Notes: a model not told the origin generated them from the letters alone. A stretch of 38,496 nt of DNA from an uncultured Spirochaetaceae bacterium (GCA_944389015.1 CALXKS010000038.1:1-38496); one strand, 5' to 3'; numbered from the stretch's first letter, positions 1 through 9,063 are shown. Made by a program: numbers and translations.

Positions 1-456
1 AACAAGCTCGAGAAGAACCTTGGCGGAATCAAGGATATGAAGGAGCTTCCTGGAGCACTCTTCATCATCGATACAAAGAAGGAAGCTCTTGCCGTTGCTG
101 AGGCAAAGAGACTTGGAATCCCTGTCATCGCTGTAGTCGATACAAACTGCGATCCTACGGATATCACATATCCGATCCCGGGAAATGATGACGCTATCCG
201 CGCTATCTCCCTCTTCGTGGAGATCATCGCGAATGCTGTAATCGATGCAGACAGCGAAGCTGGCATCCAGATCATCGAGTCACTCGACGATGAGGATGAG
301 GAAGCAGCAATCAATGCATCACCTGTAGAGGACAAGGACGAGAAGTCCGAGGATGAGGAAGTCGATTATTCCAACTACATCCCTTCTGAAGAGAAAGAGG
401 ATGAGGATAACGCAGACGAGCAGGAAGAGGACGAGGAAGACTACTTCACAAAATAA
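1..456 (+). CDS. rpsB: 30S ribosomal protein S2, 3' part
   Basis: This is the C-terminal part of ribosomal protein S2, a small-subunit protein needed for S1 binding and translation initiation. The reading frame is open from base 1, so the 5' end lies outside the window. The S2 signature is clear: a [13 protein letters not shown] stretch, then [14 protein letters not shown] and the [11 protein letters not shown] segment that closes the S2 fold. After the usual end of the protein there is an extra tail of roughly 60 residues made mostly of Asp and Glu. It is followed 13 bp later by tsf with a good Shine-Dalgarno site, the classic rpsB-tsf pair. The identity is certain; the role of the acidic tail is unknown. 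Confidence 0.97.
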   Translation, partial: NKLEKNLGGIKDMKELPGALFIIDTKKEALAVAEAKRLGIPVIAVVDTNCDPTDITYPIPGNDDAIRAISLFVEIIANAVIDADSEAGIQIIESLDDEDEEAAINASPVEDKDEKSEDEEVDYSNYIPSEEKEDEDNADEQEEDEEDYFTK

Positions 457-469
457 TCAGGAGGATTAT

Positions 470-1324
470 ATGGCAATCAGCGCAGCAGATGTAAAGAAGC
501 TCAGGGATATCACCGGAGCAGGTATGATGGACTGCAAGAAGGCACTCTCCGAGGCTGATGGCGACTTTGCCAAGGCTGAGAAGATCCTCAAGGAGATGGG
601 ACTTGCAGCAGTTGCAAAGAGACAGGACAGAGCTACGGAGAACGGCCGTGTCTTCGTGAAGACCGGTAATGGAAAGGCTGTGATCCTCTCCCTCTCCTGC
701 GAGACGGATTTCGTTGCGAAGAATGCGGATTTCGCAAAGCTTGGCGATGATCTCTGCTCAGTCATCCTTGAAAAAGGATATACAGAGATCAATGATGAGC
801 TCACAGGAATGGTCGAGGCTCTCATTGCTATCATCAAGGAGAACATGCACCTCGTTAAATTCAATGTTGTCGACATTGCTTCCGATGAGTATGCATCGAC
901 ATATGTCCACGGCGATGGAGCTGTTTCCGTCCTTGTCGTTCTCAAGTCCGACAAGCCGGAGATCTTCTCCGATGCAGAGGTTGCTGAGTTCAACCACAAC
1001 CTTGCCCTCCATGCAGCGGCATACAAGCCGCAGTTCCTTTCCGACAAGGTCGTCGATGCTGCATACCAGGAGGAGCAGCTCTCGATCTTCCGCAAGCAGG
1101 TTGAGGGAGATGAGAAGCTCATGTCCAAGCCGGAGCAGGTCAGAGAGGGCATCGTAAGAGGCAAGCTCTCCAAGCTCTACAAGGAAGTCTGCTTCCTCGA
1201 TCAGCCATTCGTCAAAGACGATACTAAGTCTGTTCAGCAGATGCTTGGCGAGGTCGGAAAGGCTCATGGAGCAAAGCTTGAGATCGTCTCCTACTATGTC
1301 TACCAGGCTGGCGTAAACGGCTGA
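470..1324 (+). CDS. tsf: Translation elongation factor Ts
   Basis: EF-Ts is the guanine-nucleotide exchange factor that recycles EF-Tu in the cytoplasm. The 284-residue product matches the usual length. It starts with the UBA-like domain (DVKKLRDITGAGMMDCKKAL) and carries the EF-Tu-contacting motif CETDFVAKN near residue 80. The ATG at 470 was chosen because AGGAGG lies 5 bp upstream and the conserved N-terminus starts there; the frame continues upstream over the rpsB tail but those codons are not EF-Ts-like. It sits between rpsB and frr in one operon. Confidence 0.98.
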   Translation: MAISAADVKKLRDITGAGMMDCKKALSEADGDFAKAEKILKEMGLAAVAKRQDRATENGRVFVKTGNGKAVILSLSCETDFVAKNADFAKLGDDLCSVILEKGYTEINDELTGMVEALIAIIKENMHLVKFNVVDIASDEYASTYVHGDGAVSVLVVLKSDKPEIFSDAEVAEFNHNLALHAAAYKPQFLSDKVVDAAYQEEQLSIFRKQVEGDEKLMSKPEQVREGIVRGKLSKLYKEVCFLDQPFVKDDTKSVQQMLGEVGKAHGAKLEIVSYYVYQAGVNG

Positions 1325-1333
1325 GGAGGAGAA

Positions 1334-1888
1334 ATGCAGAGCGTTATCGACAACTGCGAGCAGAGAATGAAGAAAAGCACAGAGGCTCTCAGCGCAGAGT
1401 TCTCAATGCTCAGGACAGGTCGTGCTTCAGCATCGCTTTTCGACAAGATCAAAGTCGATTACTACGGTGCTGAGACGCCTCTTGCACAGGTTGCTTCAAT
1501 CAGCGTTCCCGAGGCTAGGCTCGTCGTGATCCAGCCTTGGGATAAGACTGTTCTTCCTGCAATCGAGAAGGCTATCCAGAAGTCAGAGCTCGGTCTCAAT
1601 CCGAACAATGATGGCAAGCTCATCAGAGTTGCCTTCCCTCCTCTCACCGAGGACAGGAGAAAGGAGCTCGCAAAGAGCGCAAAGGCTACAGCCGAGGGAG
1701 CAAGGGTAGCTGTCAGGAATATCCGCCGCGATGCTATGGAAGAGCTCAAGAAGCTCCAGAAGAACGGCGATATCAGCGAAGATCAGCAGAAGGAAGGCGA
1801 GACGAAGATCCAGAAGCTGACAGATGGCGCTATCGCAGAGATCGGCAAGATCGCTGAAGCAAAGGAAAAGGAGATAATGGAAATCTGA
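1334..1888 (+). CDS. frr: Ribosome recycling factor
   Basis: RRF works with EF-G to split post-termination ribosomes. The 184-residue protein has the normal family length and shows the conserved segments LRTGRAS, WDKTVLPAIEKAI, GLNPNNDGKLIR and the basic arm RVAVRNIRRDA. GGAGGAG stands directly before the ATG. In most bacteria pyrH (UMP kinase) lies between tsf and frr; here tsf and frr are adjacent with only 9 bp between them, as I recall for treponemes. The next gene starts one base after the stop codon, so translation is probably coupled. Confidence 0.98.
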   Translation: MQSVIDNCEQRMKKSTEALSAEFSMLRTGRASASLFDKIKVDYYGAETPLAQVASISVPEARLVVIQPWDKTVLPAIEKAIQKSELGLNPNNDGKLIRVAFPPLTEDRRKELAKSAKATAEGARVAVRNIRRDAMEELKKLQKNGDISEDQQKEGETKIQKLTDGAIAEIGKIAEAKEKEIMEI

Positions 1889-1889
1889 A

Positions 1890-2576
1890 GTGAAAGGGAA
1901 GCTGGATCATCTTGCCATAATAATGGACGGTAATGGACGCTGGGCCCAGAGACAGGGTCTTGAGAGGACTGCCGGACATAAAGCAGGTGCGAAGGCGGCT
2001 ATCAAGGCTGCAGAGTGCGCATCAAGGCATGGTATCCGCTTCCTGACGCTTTTCTGTTTCTCCACAGAGAACTGGAAAAGACCCAGAAAGGAAGTTTCCT
2101 TCCTCATGGGTCTTTTCTCATCAGAATTCAGGGCCAATATCAACAAAATTCGCGATAAGGGATTCAGGATCCTCCATCTCGGAAGGAGAGATGGACTGCC
2201 TGAAGCAGTTCTCTCCACCATCGACGATGCAGTTGGTGCAACGGCTGGAAACACGGGCCTTACTATCCAGCTTGCCATAAATTACGGCGGTGAGGATGAG
2301 ATCCGGAGAGCCACTGAGAAAGCTGTCGGAAATGGAGAGAAGATCCTCAGCTATGATGTTATCTCGAAGTATCTTGACAACCCTGAGGTGCCTCCTCCGG
2401 ATTTCATAGTCCGCTCAGGAGGAGAAAAAAGGCTCTCTGGATTCCTGCTTCTTCAGTCAAGCTATGCAGAAATCGGATTTTATGATAAACTCTGGCCAGA
2501 TTGGGATGAGAATATGATTGAATCAATCATATCTGATTTCAATGAGCGCGACAGGAGATTCGGAGGACTTTCATGA
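1890..2576 (+). CDS. uppS: Undecaprenyl diphosphate synthase (cis-prenyltransferase)
   Basis: UppS adds isopentenyl units in cis to farnesyl diphosphate to make the C55 carrier lipid used for cell-envelope glycan assembly. The catalytic motif IIMDGNGRWA sits near residue 12, followed by FCFSTENWKRP and the C-terminal substrate-binding segment RSGGEKRLSGFLLLQ and LWPDW. The product is 228 residues, slightly short but within the family range. The start is GTG at 1890, one base after the frr stop codon, because the conserved N-terminus allows no later start. Its TGA overlaps the cdsA ATG (ATGA). Confidence 0.95.
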   Translation: MKGKLDHLAIIMDGNGRWAQRQGLERTAGHKAGAKAAIKAAECASRHGIRFLTLFCFSTENWKRPRKEVSFLMGLFSSEFRANINKIRDKGFRILHLGRRDGLPEAVLSTIDDAVGATAGNTGLTIQLAINYGGEDEIRRATEKAVGNGEKILSYDVISKYLDNPEVPPPDFIVRSGGEKRLSGFLLLQSSYAEIGFYDKLWPDWDENMIESIISDFNERDRRFGGLS

Positions 2577-3415
2577 CTTCAATGGCTAAACGGATCATGA
2601 CGGGCTGTATAGCCGTACCGGTTCTTATCGGTATAGTCATATTCCTTCCTCATCTCAACTACCTTGCATTCTGCATCCTTATCATGGGATTGACGATGCT
2701 TGGATCTGTTGAGATGCACCAGCTCCTTTCGAAGGATGGAGAGAAGCTTCCATTCACATCATATACAGGAGCGCTCCTGCCCCTGGCACAGTATGCCCAG
2801 TTCTCATTCTTCAGCGATACGGAGCTTACTTTCTATACGCTGATGTTCCTGATAGGACTTACTCTCTTCATCGAGATATTCACAGGAAACGAGGACCGGT
2901 TCCATGGAACATGGGAAAGAAACAGCAAGACTGTCCTGAATATAATCTATCCAGGTCTTTTCGCATCATTCATCATCAGGCTTGCATTCTTCCAGAATGC
3001 CGCATGGTTCATACTGTTCTTCTTCCTTCTTGTATTCTCTTCGGATACATTCGCATTCTTCTTCGGAATAGCCTTCGGGAAGAACAACAAAGGCGTTATA
3101 AAAGTCAGCCCGAACAAATCAATCGCGGGTTTCATAGGAGGGCTTCTCGTTCCGGGAGTGCTCGGCATGCTCTCAGCAAAGCTCTTTCCTGAAGTATTCT
3201 CATACACAGTCGCAGAAGGCTTCCTCGTCGGCTTTGTCACAGCCTGTCTTGGAACCGTAGGCGATCTGATAGAATCATCGTTCAAGAGATCTGCGGAGGT
3301 CAAGGATTCAGGTTCAATCATCCCAGGCCGCGGAGGGATCCTCGATTCCATTGACTCAGTCATCATGGCAGCACCTGTATATGTTGCCATCATAATGATT
3401 GTCTTCAGCATATGA
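2573..3415 (+). CDS. cdsA: Phosphatidate cytidylyltransferase (CDP-diacylglycerol synthase)
   Basis: CdsA is an inner-membrane enzyme that makes CDP-diacylglycerol from phosphatidic acid and CTP, the branch point of phospholipid synthesis. The 280-residue protein has about seven hydrophobic segments and ends with the family signature SSFKRSAEVKDSGSIIPGRGG followed by ILDSIDS. The usual His of the HGG core is Arg and the final Arg is Ser, variants that I believe occur in other phyla. The ATG at 2573 overlaps the uppS stop; an in-frame ATG at 2582 is a possible alternative. The stop codon overlaps the dxr ATG. Confidence 0.94.
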   Translation: MTSMAKRIMTGCIAVPVLIGIVIFLPHLNYLAFCILIMGLTMLGSVEMHQLLSKDGEKLPFTSYTGALLPLAQYAQFSFFSDTELTFYTLMFLIGLTLFIEIFTGNEDRFHGTWERNSKTVLNIIYPGLFASFIIRLAFFQNAAWFILFFFLLVFSSDTFAFFFGIAFGKNNKGVIKVSPNKSIAGFIGGLLVPGVLGMLSAKLFPEVFSYTVAEGFLVGFVTACLGTVGDLIESSFKRSAEVKDSGSIIPGRGGILDSIDSVIMAAPVYVAIIMIVFSI

Positions 3416-4488
3416 AGCGCTTATTGATCCTAGGGGCAACCGGATCGATCGGCACAACATGCCTTAACGCATTCAGGTCATCGCTTGTATCCGGAATCGG
3501 GATAGCAGGCCTTGTATCGTCCAGCAATAAGTCAATTCTATCACTTGGAAAAGAGTTCAACTCCCCGGTATTCCTTGCTGAGGGAAGAAGCAGGGAGGAG
3601 ATACGGGCTTTCATTGAATCGGTATCTCCTGACATTGCCCTCAATGGCGTTTCCGGCATAGCAGGACTCCTCTACTCCGACCTTCTTGCCGATATGGGTA
3701 TCGATATAGCCCTTGCAAACAAGGAGTCTGTAGTACTCGGAGGAAGATACCTTCTTGATAAAGCAAAGCGGAAAGGCGTCAGTATCATCCCTGTCGACAG
3801 CGAGCACAGCGCGATACATGCACTCCTTGCAGGACGGAAGGCAGAGCGGCTTATCATAACAGCATCAGGCGGTCCATTCAGGGAGAGGAAGGAGATGTCC
3901 GGCATAACAGTCGAGGAAGCGCTCTCCCACCCTACATGGAAGATGGGACGGAAGATAACGATCGACAGCGCAACACTTGCGAACAAAGCTCTTGAGGTCA
4001 TCGAGGCATCATATCTCTTCTCATTTCCTCCTGACAGGATCGATGTTACAGTCCATAAGGAGTCAATAGTCCATTCAATGATTGAATGCAGCGATGGCTC
4101 GGTATTTGCGCTTCTCTCCGTTCCTGACATGACCCTTCCGATAGTCTCAGCAATAACGGGAGAAAGCTGTGGAAGGCTTGTCAGACCACTTGATTTCAGG
4201 AATGCCACGCTGACATTCGAGGACTGGGACAGGGAGCGTTTTCCGATGCTCTCCCTTGGATACAGCGCCCTTGAAAGCGGAGGAGCATTCCCTATAGCAT
4301 TCGCATCGGCCGATGAGATAGCTGTGAAAGCTTTTCTTGATGGACGGATAGCATTCACAGATATTCCACGTATCGCAGAGGAGGTGCTCGGAGGGGACTG
4401 GACCAATGTGCCGTCCTCAATGGATGAGATCATTTCTCTTTCGGAAGAAGCTGCGGCGAAAGCGGAGGAAGCATGCTCCAGAGTCTGA
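3412..4488 (+). CDS. dxr: 1-deoxy-D-xylulose 5-phosphate reductoisomerase
   Basis: DXR converts deoxyxylulose 5-phosphate to methylerythritol 4-phosphate with NADPH, the committed step of the MEP isoprenoid pathway that feeds UppS. The sequence opens with the nucleotide-binding motif LGATGSIGTT and contains LANKESVV, the metal and substrate site PVDSEHSAIH, TASGGPFR and the HPTWKMGRKITIDSATLANKALEVIEA block in order. The length of 358 is slightly below the usual 380-400. ATGA coupling with cdsA upstream and a 16-bp overlap with rseP downstream place it in the same operon. Confidence 0.97.
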   Translation: MKRLLILGATGSIGTTCLNAFRSSLVSGIGIAGLVSSSNKSILSLGKEFNSPVFLAEGRSREEIRAFIESVSPDIALNGVSGIAGLLYSDLLADMGIDIALANKESVVLGGRYLLDKAKRKGVSIIPVDSEHSAIHALLAGRKAERLIITASGGPFRERKEMSGITVEEALSHPTWKMGRKITIDSATLANKALEVIEASYLFSFPPDRIDVTVHKESIVHSMIECSDGSVFALLSVPDMTLPIVSAITGESCGRLVRPLDFRNATLTFEDWDRERFPMLSLGYSALESGGAFPIAFASADEIAVKAFLDGRIAFTDIPRIAEEVLGGDWTNVPSSMDEIISLSEEAAAKAEEACSRV

Positions 4489-5783
4489 TATACATGGCTA
4501 TAGGGCTCCTTGGCATCGGCTTTGTGATATTCCTCCATGAGTTCGGCCATTTCATTGCATCCAAGGCAATGGGAATAGATGTCGAGGTTCTGTCATATGG
4601 CTTCGGTCCAAGGCTTCTTTCATTCTATTCCCATGATACGGAGTTCAGACTCTCCCTGATTCCATTCGGAGGATACTGCCGGATGAAGGGATCCATGGAT
4701 CTTATGAAGGCTCTCAGGGATAACAGCTCTTCCTTTGACAGAACAGAGCATGGCTCATATTTCGGGACAACCCCGGTCAGGAAGTTAGTGATCTATCTGG
4801 CCGGTCCTCTGATGAATCTCGTTCTTGCTGTGCTGATCCTCACTCTATCCGCAATGATCCCTGTTGAGAGGATCTCCGATCCTGCTGTAGTGACACCCAT
4901 CTCCCTTTATCCTTCCCTGTTTCCCGATTCTCCGAAACAGCCCGGAATAGAGAAAGGAGACAGGATCATCTCCTCAGGGAACACCGTCTTTTCCGACTGG
5001 CAGAGCGTTGAGGAATTCCTTTCTGCACGCCAAGGGGAGGAGGTCCCGATGAAAGTGCAGAGGGATGGAGCGCTTATCGAGACGAATCTAATTCCACTTG
5101 ATATCGATGGAAGAAAGTCCTTCGGGATATCCGTTCTGATAGAACCAGTGATAGGAAGAAGCCTTTCAGAGGATTTCATTCCAGGTGACAGGATCATCGA
5201 GGCGGATGGAAAGCGCATCGAGAACCAGCTGGATCTTTACTCAGTCGAGAGCAGCTCATTCCCAGTCATAATAGAACGGGATGGAGAGCACCTTTCAAGG
5301 ATGATCGAGGAAAGGAATCTCCCATTCGCCTGGGAGAGCGGGATAAGGGTAAGCAGGAATCCCGGCTCTCCGTTGCTATATGGCATACAGCGTTCATTCG
5401 ATATAGGAGTATCAGCGATGAAGGCGCTTGGGGCCCTTCTTTCATTCCACCTCAGCGATGCGCTTTCCGTTCTGACAGGCCCTATGAAAGCTGCTGAGAA
5501 TATCGGTGGGATAACAGTTCTTGCATTCTCTGAGAGCGCCGGAAGCGGCATAAGGTCGCTCTTCCAGCTCCTGGCTGCTGTCTCCGTATCAATCGCAGCA
5601 GGAAACCTCCTTCCCATCCCGACATTCGACGGCGGGCAGGTCCTGATATGCCTTTCAGAGGTCATAATGGGAAAGGAGCTGACGCCAAGAAGCTACATAG
5701 TACTGCAGATCATCGGAATGATACTTGCCGTGCTCATCATGCTTTTAATGTATTCGCTGGATATAAAAGCGTATCTCTTCTGA
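4473..5783 (+). CDS. rseP: Site-2 intramembrane zinc metalloprotease, RseP family
   Basis: RseP-type proteases cut anti-sigma factors or remnant signal peptides within the inner membrane. The zinc motif HEFGH is at about residue 22 in the first membrane segment, and the second metal-site region appears as LLPIPTFDGGQ near residue 390 in the C-terminal membrane bundle. Between them is a periplasmic part with PDZ-like segments (PGIEKGDRIISSG near residue 160 and PGDRIIEADG near 235). Its length of 436 is normal. The start overlaps dxr and has GGAGGA upstream. The gene ends 4 bp from the convergent dnaB gene. Confidence 0.94.
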   Translation: MLQSLIYMAIGLLGIGFVIFLHEFGHFIASKAMGIDVEVLSYGFGPRLLSFYSHDTEFRLSLIPFGGYCRMKGSMDLMKALRDNSSSFDRTEHGSYFGTTPVRKLVIYLAGPLMNLVLAVLILTLSAMIPVERISDPAVVTPISLYPSLFPDSPKQPGIEKGDRIISSGNTVFSDWQSVEEFLSARQGEEVPMKVQRDGALIETNLIPLDIDGRKSFGISVLIEPVIGRSLSEDFIPGDRIIEADGKRIENQLDLYSVESSSFPVIIERDGEHLSRMIEERNLPFAWESGIRVSRNPGSPLLYGIQRSFDIGVSAMKALGALLSFHLSDALSVLTGPMKAAENIGGITVLAFSESAGSGIRSLFQLLAAVSVSIAAGNLLPIPTFDGGQVLICLSEVIMGKELTPRSYIVLQIIGMILAVLIMLLMYSLDIKAYLF

Positions 5784-5787
5784 TCCC

Positions 5788-7173
5788 CTACTTGCGCTTA
5801 TCAGGAGCATCAGGCTTGAAGAAGACGCTATCCTGCTGCACTTCCTCGAATGATGTTGTTGCAGCATTGTAGCCGACCTTGAATGAGCCGGTCTCACCAT
5901 TTCTCTGCTTTGCGACGATGACCATCGTAGTCTGCAGAACCGGCCTTCCATCCCGGTCCTTCGCATTCTGGCTCTTCTCCTCCTCGGTGAGCACCCTCTT
6001 CCTGTGGAGGAACATCACTATATCAGCATCCTGCTCGATCGAGCCAGAATCACGGAGATTAGAGAGAATAGGCTCCCGCTCCTCGCTATCCCTGGAAACC
6101 TGGCAGAGGACAACGATAGGAATCTTCAGCTCACGTGCAAGCTGCTTCAATGACTTCGATACAGTGGCTATGACCTCATGCCTGGGAGTACGCTGATCGA
6201 GACCTGGATCAACAAGGCCTATGTAATCGATGAGAATGCAGTCGATCTTCTTCTCTCTCTTAAGCGATCGTGCCTTGGCACTAAGATCGCCCAGCTTGAT
6301 ATTAGGCACATCAACAATGTATAGCGACTTGGAGTAAAGATTGTTCGCTGCATCCATGACACGTATGAACTCCCCTTCTCCGAAATCACCATTCGTGATC
6401 TTGTTTGCTTCAACTCTGGAAATATTCGCCAGAAGCCTGACTGTTATCTGCCTGGCAGGCATTTCCAGGGAGAAGAACGCGATGTTCCTTGAATCGGAGA
6501 GCATATTGCGGATCATGGAGACAGCAAATGCTGTCTTTCCGATTGAAGGACGTGCTGCAATGACAACATAATCCTCAGGATGGAAACCGCCGTTGCAATA
6601 CTTGTCAAGGACAGAGAAGCCCGTTGCGACGGCATCATCCGCAAGCTTGCCATCCATCTTCAGCTGGATTCTCTCCATGAGATCCGTCACGGCAGCGGAT
6701 ACAGCATAGCTTTCATTGCTTGTCGAACCGTTCTCAGAGAGCTTCATCAGCCTCGTCTCACTCTCATCAAGAAGAGCATAGACATCATTCTTATCATCAC
6801 CGGCCAGCTCTGCCATATTGGAGGATATAGAGATCATGCTGCGCCTGAGCGATAGCTCCTTGACAATCGAAGCATACTGCTCAGCATTCGAGTAGATCGA
6901 CTCGGACTCTGTCAGCGATGAGATATATCCAAGTCCCCCTGCAGCATCAAGCTTGCCATTCTTCCGAAGGAAGTCTGTAAGCGTGATGATATCAACAGCA
7001 AAACTGGAGGTCTCCTTCATCCGCTGGATGGCTACGAAGATCTCTGCATTTGCCGGATGATAGAAATCGGAGGCACTGACAAGCTGTGACACGCTGTCAT
7101 ATGCCTCCTCATTCATAAGGATAGCGCCGAGAAGAGCTTTCTCGGCATCATCATTATGCGGTGCTGTCCTCAC
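5788..7173 (-). CDS. dnaB: Replicative DNA helicase DnaB
   Basis: DnaB is the hexameric helicase that unwinds DNA at the replication fork. The N-terminal domain opens with PHNDDAEKALLGAILMNEEA. The RecA-like domain has Walker A ARPSIGKTAF near residue 207, ASRVEANK-like linker sequence, Walker B CILIDYIGLV near 315 and the DNA-binding/arginine-finger region LCQVSRDSEER with LRDSGSIEQDADIV near 375. The 461-residue length is typical. The start is GTG at 7173, 9 bp after rplI, with GGAAG upstream. It is the last gene of the rpsF operon and has no visible terminator before rseP. Confidence 0.97.
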   Translation of the reverse strand: MRTAPHNDDAEKALLGAILMNEEAYDSVSQLVSASDFYHPANAEIFVAIQRMKETSSFAVDIITLTDFLRKNGKLDAAGGLGYISSLTESESIYSNAEQYASIVKELSLRRSMISISSNMAELAGDDKNDVYALLDESETRLMKLSENGSTSNESYAVSAAVTDLMERIQLKMDGKLADDAVATGFSVLDKYCNGGFHPEDYVVIAARPSIGKTAFAVSMIRNMLSDSRNIAFFSLEMPARQITVRLLANISRVEANKITNGDFGEGEFIRVMDAANNLYSKSLYIVDVPNIKLGDLSAKARSLKREKKIDCILIDYIGLVDPGLDQRTPRHEVIATVSKSLKQLARELKIPIVVLCQVSRDSEEREPILSNLRDSGSIEQDADIVMFLHRKRVLTEEEKSQNAKDRDGRPVLQTTMVIVAKQRNGETGSFKVGYNAATTSFEEVQQDSVFFKPDAPDKRK

Positions 7174-7182
7174 ACTGCTTCC

Positions 7183-7800
7183 TTACTCTGCATCAGATGC
7201 AGCTGGAGCATCCTCTGCGGCTGTCTCCTCAGCAGCAGGAGCCTCCTCAGCCTGTGCGGCAGCCTCTGCAGCAGCGGCCTCTGCCTCAGCCTTGGCAGCA
7301 GCCTCAGCGGCAGCTTTCTCCTCTGCAGCCTTCTTCTCTGCAAGGATTCTCTCAGCCTCAGACTGGACAATAAGCTTGACATGGGACATATCGTTCTCAT
7401 AGAGATGGATTACGACAGAGTATGTGCCTGTCATCTTGATTGCATGAGTTGCAACCTCGATCTTCTTTCTCTCGATCTCGAAACCGAGCTTCTGAAGCTC
7501 TGCCTGGACCATCTGGGATGTAACGGATCCGAAAAGCTTTCCGGACTCGCCAGCTGGAACAGTGATTGTGAGAACAACATTGTCCAGCTTCTCCTTGATC
7601 GATGCGGAAGCAGCTCTCTTCTCTGCTTTCCTCTGCTCAATCGCAGCAGCTCTGGACTTGAAGAGCGCAGCGTTAGCCTTGCTGTAGATTACGGCAGCGC
7701 CTGTAGGAAGAAGATAGTTCCTGGCGTATCCGTCCTTTACCTCTACTACATCCCCCTCCTCTCCGAGGTGGATAACATCCTGGTTAAGAATGATCTTCAT
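7183..7800 (-). CDS. rplI: 50S ribosomal protein L9 with long Ala/Glu tail
   Basis: L9 is a large-subunit protein at the base of the L1 stalk that limits frameshifting and helps ribosome spacing. The N-terminal domain is canonical (MKIILNQDVIHLGEEGDVVEVKDGYARNYL), followed by the long connecting helix and the C-terminal domain with GKLFGSVTSQ. The family is normally about 150 residues; this protein has 205 because of a roughly 50-residue tail of Ala and Glu with a few Lys, ending in DAPAASDAE. The start codon overlaps the upstream membrane-protein gene by 17 bp. The tail looks like a disordered or helical acidic extension with no assigned function. Confidence 0.96.
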   Translation of the reverse strand: MKIILNQDVIHLGEEGDVVEVKDGYARNYLLPTGAAVIYSKANAALFKSRAAAIEQRKAEKRAASASIKEKLDNVVLTITVPAGESGKLFGSVTSQMVQAELQKLGFEIERKKIEVATHAIKMTGTYSVVIHLYENDMSHVKLIVQSEAERILAEKKAAEEKAAAEAAAKAEAEAAAAEAAAQAEEAPAAEETAAEDAPAASDAE

Positions 7801-8761
7801 AATCAGCTCCCAGCTTCTTCAGATCGAAGAAGCTCTCAAGGACTCCTATTATCGGAAGCCCTATGAGTATAATAAAGTTTATCCCAGGGATTACAAGACC
7901 AAAGATGGCAAGCACTATGAAGATGGTCATGCTCTTCACGTTATCATGCCTCCGCCGTATCCTTGCCGTCACAACAGTGAAACCCTGTATGGCGTAGAGC
8001 ACGGACCATATGCCAGCTGCATTCATCGCTGCTATCTCCAGCAGCAGGGGTGCTGATACAAAGCGGAGGACAAGAACAAGGGCCCATGTGATTATGAAAC
8101 CCCATACAGCATCCGGTGGATAACCGAATGCCATGACCTCTCTCTCCCACCCGCTTTCTCTTGAATGCAGAGCTGTCTCATAGATGAAGCAGCCTGCACA
8201 GACGCTAGCCAGAAGCACAGGATACACAAAGCAGAGAAGGGTTATCATCACAAGGTTGAAAAGAACCATGGAATCAAGACCGGGAAACAGTGCCTCAAGA
8301 ACCGGTGCGAACAGGCTGGCAAACACATTCCTGAAGCTATCGATGATCTCTCCGGGAAGTGCCTTATCAGTGAAGATGACGAGGGCATATACGGCAAGAA
8401 GAACCAGGGAAGGCACAAGCGTCTTCATCAGACGGCCTATGAGCCTGTGGTCGCCTCTTGTCTTCAGCCAGATAATCCCAGCCGCTGACAGCGACAGGGG
8501 AAAATACATTGTAAGCATCAGGAAGATCCATCCAAGCTTCCCTGCCTCCCATGGATGATCGAGAACAAGAGCGCTCAGGACTATCAGAAGGAGATTGATG
8601 CAGGAAAGAACAATGGTCTTCCCGGTGCCATGTCCTATTGAAAAGAGGAGAATCGGGGCCATTGCGATGAAAGAGAGCATACCACCCCCAAGCGTAAGGA
8701 GAAGCTGGCTTGCGAAAATAAGCAGCACTCCCTCTAGGAATGTATGTACTCCCTTATGCAT
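7784..8761 (-). CDS. Multi-pass membrane protein, DUF2232/YybS-like (tentative)
   Basis: I do not recognise a firm family. The 325-residue product is very hydrophobic, with about eight predicted membrane segments starting at residue 8 (FLEGVLLIFASQLLLTLGGG). Its place between rpsR and rplI resembles that of the YybS/DUF2232 membrane proteins found next to rplI in Firmicutes, and the length fits, but this is an inference from position and topology. It is translated from an ATG 12 bp after rpsR and overlaps the start of rplI by 17 bp, so it is tightly coupled to ribosomal protein expression. Confidence 0.8.
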   Translation of the reverse strand: MHKGVHTFLEGVLLIFASQLLLTLGGGMLSFIAMAPILLFSIGHGTGKTIVLSCINLLLIVLSALVLDHPWEAGKLGWIFLMLTMYFPLSLSAAGIIWLKTRGDHRLIGRLMKTLVPSLVLLAVYALVIFTDKALPGEIIDSFRNVFASLFAPVLEALFPGLDSMVLFNLVMITLLCFVYPVLLASVCAGCFIYETALHSRESGWEREVMAFGYPPDAVWGFIITWALVLVLRFVSAPLLLEIAAMNAAGIWSVLYAIQGFTVVTARIRRRHDNVKSMTIFIVLAIFGLVIPGINFIILIGLPIIGVLESFFDLKKLGADYEDHS

Positions 8762-8773
8762 GGCCCTTGTGAC

Positions 8774-9049
8774 TCACTTCTTCTCGAAAGGAAGGTATGC
8801 GAGCACTCTTGCCCTCTTGATTTCCCTGTTGAGAGCTCTCTGGTGCTTTGCGCATGTTCCGGTGATGCGTGCAGGGAGGATCTTGCCTCTCTCTGTGATA
8901 TAGCGGCGGAGCATCTCCGGATTCTTGTAATCAGCAGGTGCTGCGCCCTGGCAGAACTTGCAGACCTTCTTCTTGAAGCCAAGCTTCTTCACACCGCCCT
9001 TTCTGTCGCGCAGTGCATCCTTGTCGGCGAAATCTTTATCTTCGTGCAT
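8774..9049 (-). CDS. rpsR: 30S ribosomal protein S18
   Basis: S18 binds S6 on the platform of the small subunit. The 91-residue protein has the core [41 protein letters not shown]. It also has a CKFC pair near residue 30 and CAKH near residue 67, so it is the zinc-binding (C+) form of S18, retained in many anaerobes. An N-terminal charged extension of about 25 residues precedes the core. It lies 14 bp downstream of ssb in the conserved rpsF-ssb-rpsR order. Confidence 0.98.
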   Translation of the reverse strand: MHEDKDFADKDALRDRKGGVKKLGFKKKVCKFCQGAAPADYKNPEMLRRYITERGKILPARITGTCAKHQRALNREIKRARVLAYLPFEKK

Positions 9050-9063
9050 TTTGTGATCTCCTA

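Noticed and set aside
466..1267. Long minus-strand and plus-strand alternative frames within tsf
   Set aside because: They are shadows of the biased codon usage of tsf, have no ribosome-binding sites and encode low-complexity Ser- or Leu-rich sequence.
7156..7866. 236-codon plus-strand frame rich in Leu, Ser and Cys
   Set aside because: It is antisense to the Ala/Glu repeat tail and body of rplI and owes its length to that repeat; there is no family resemblance.
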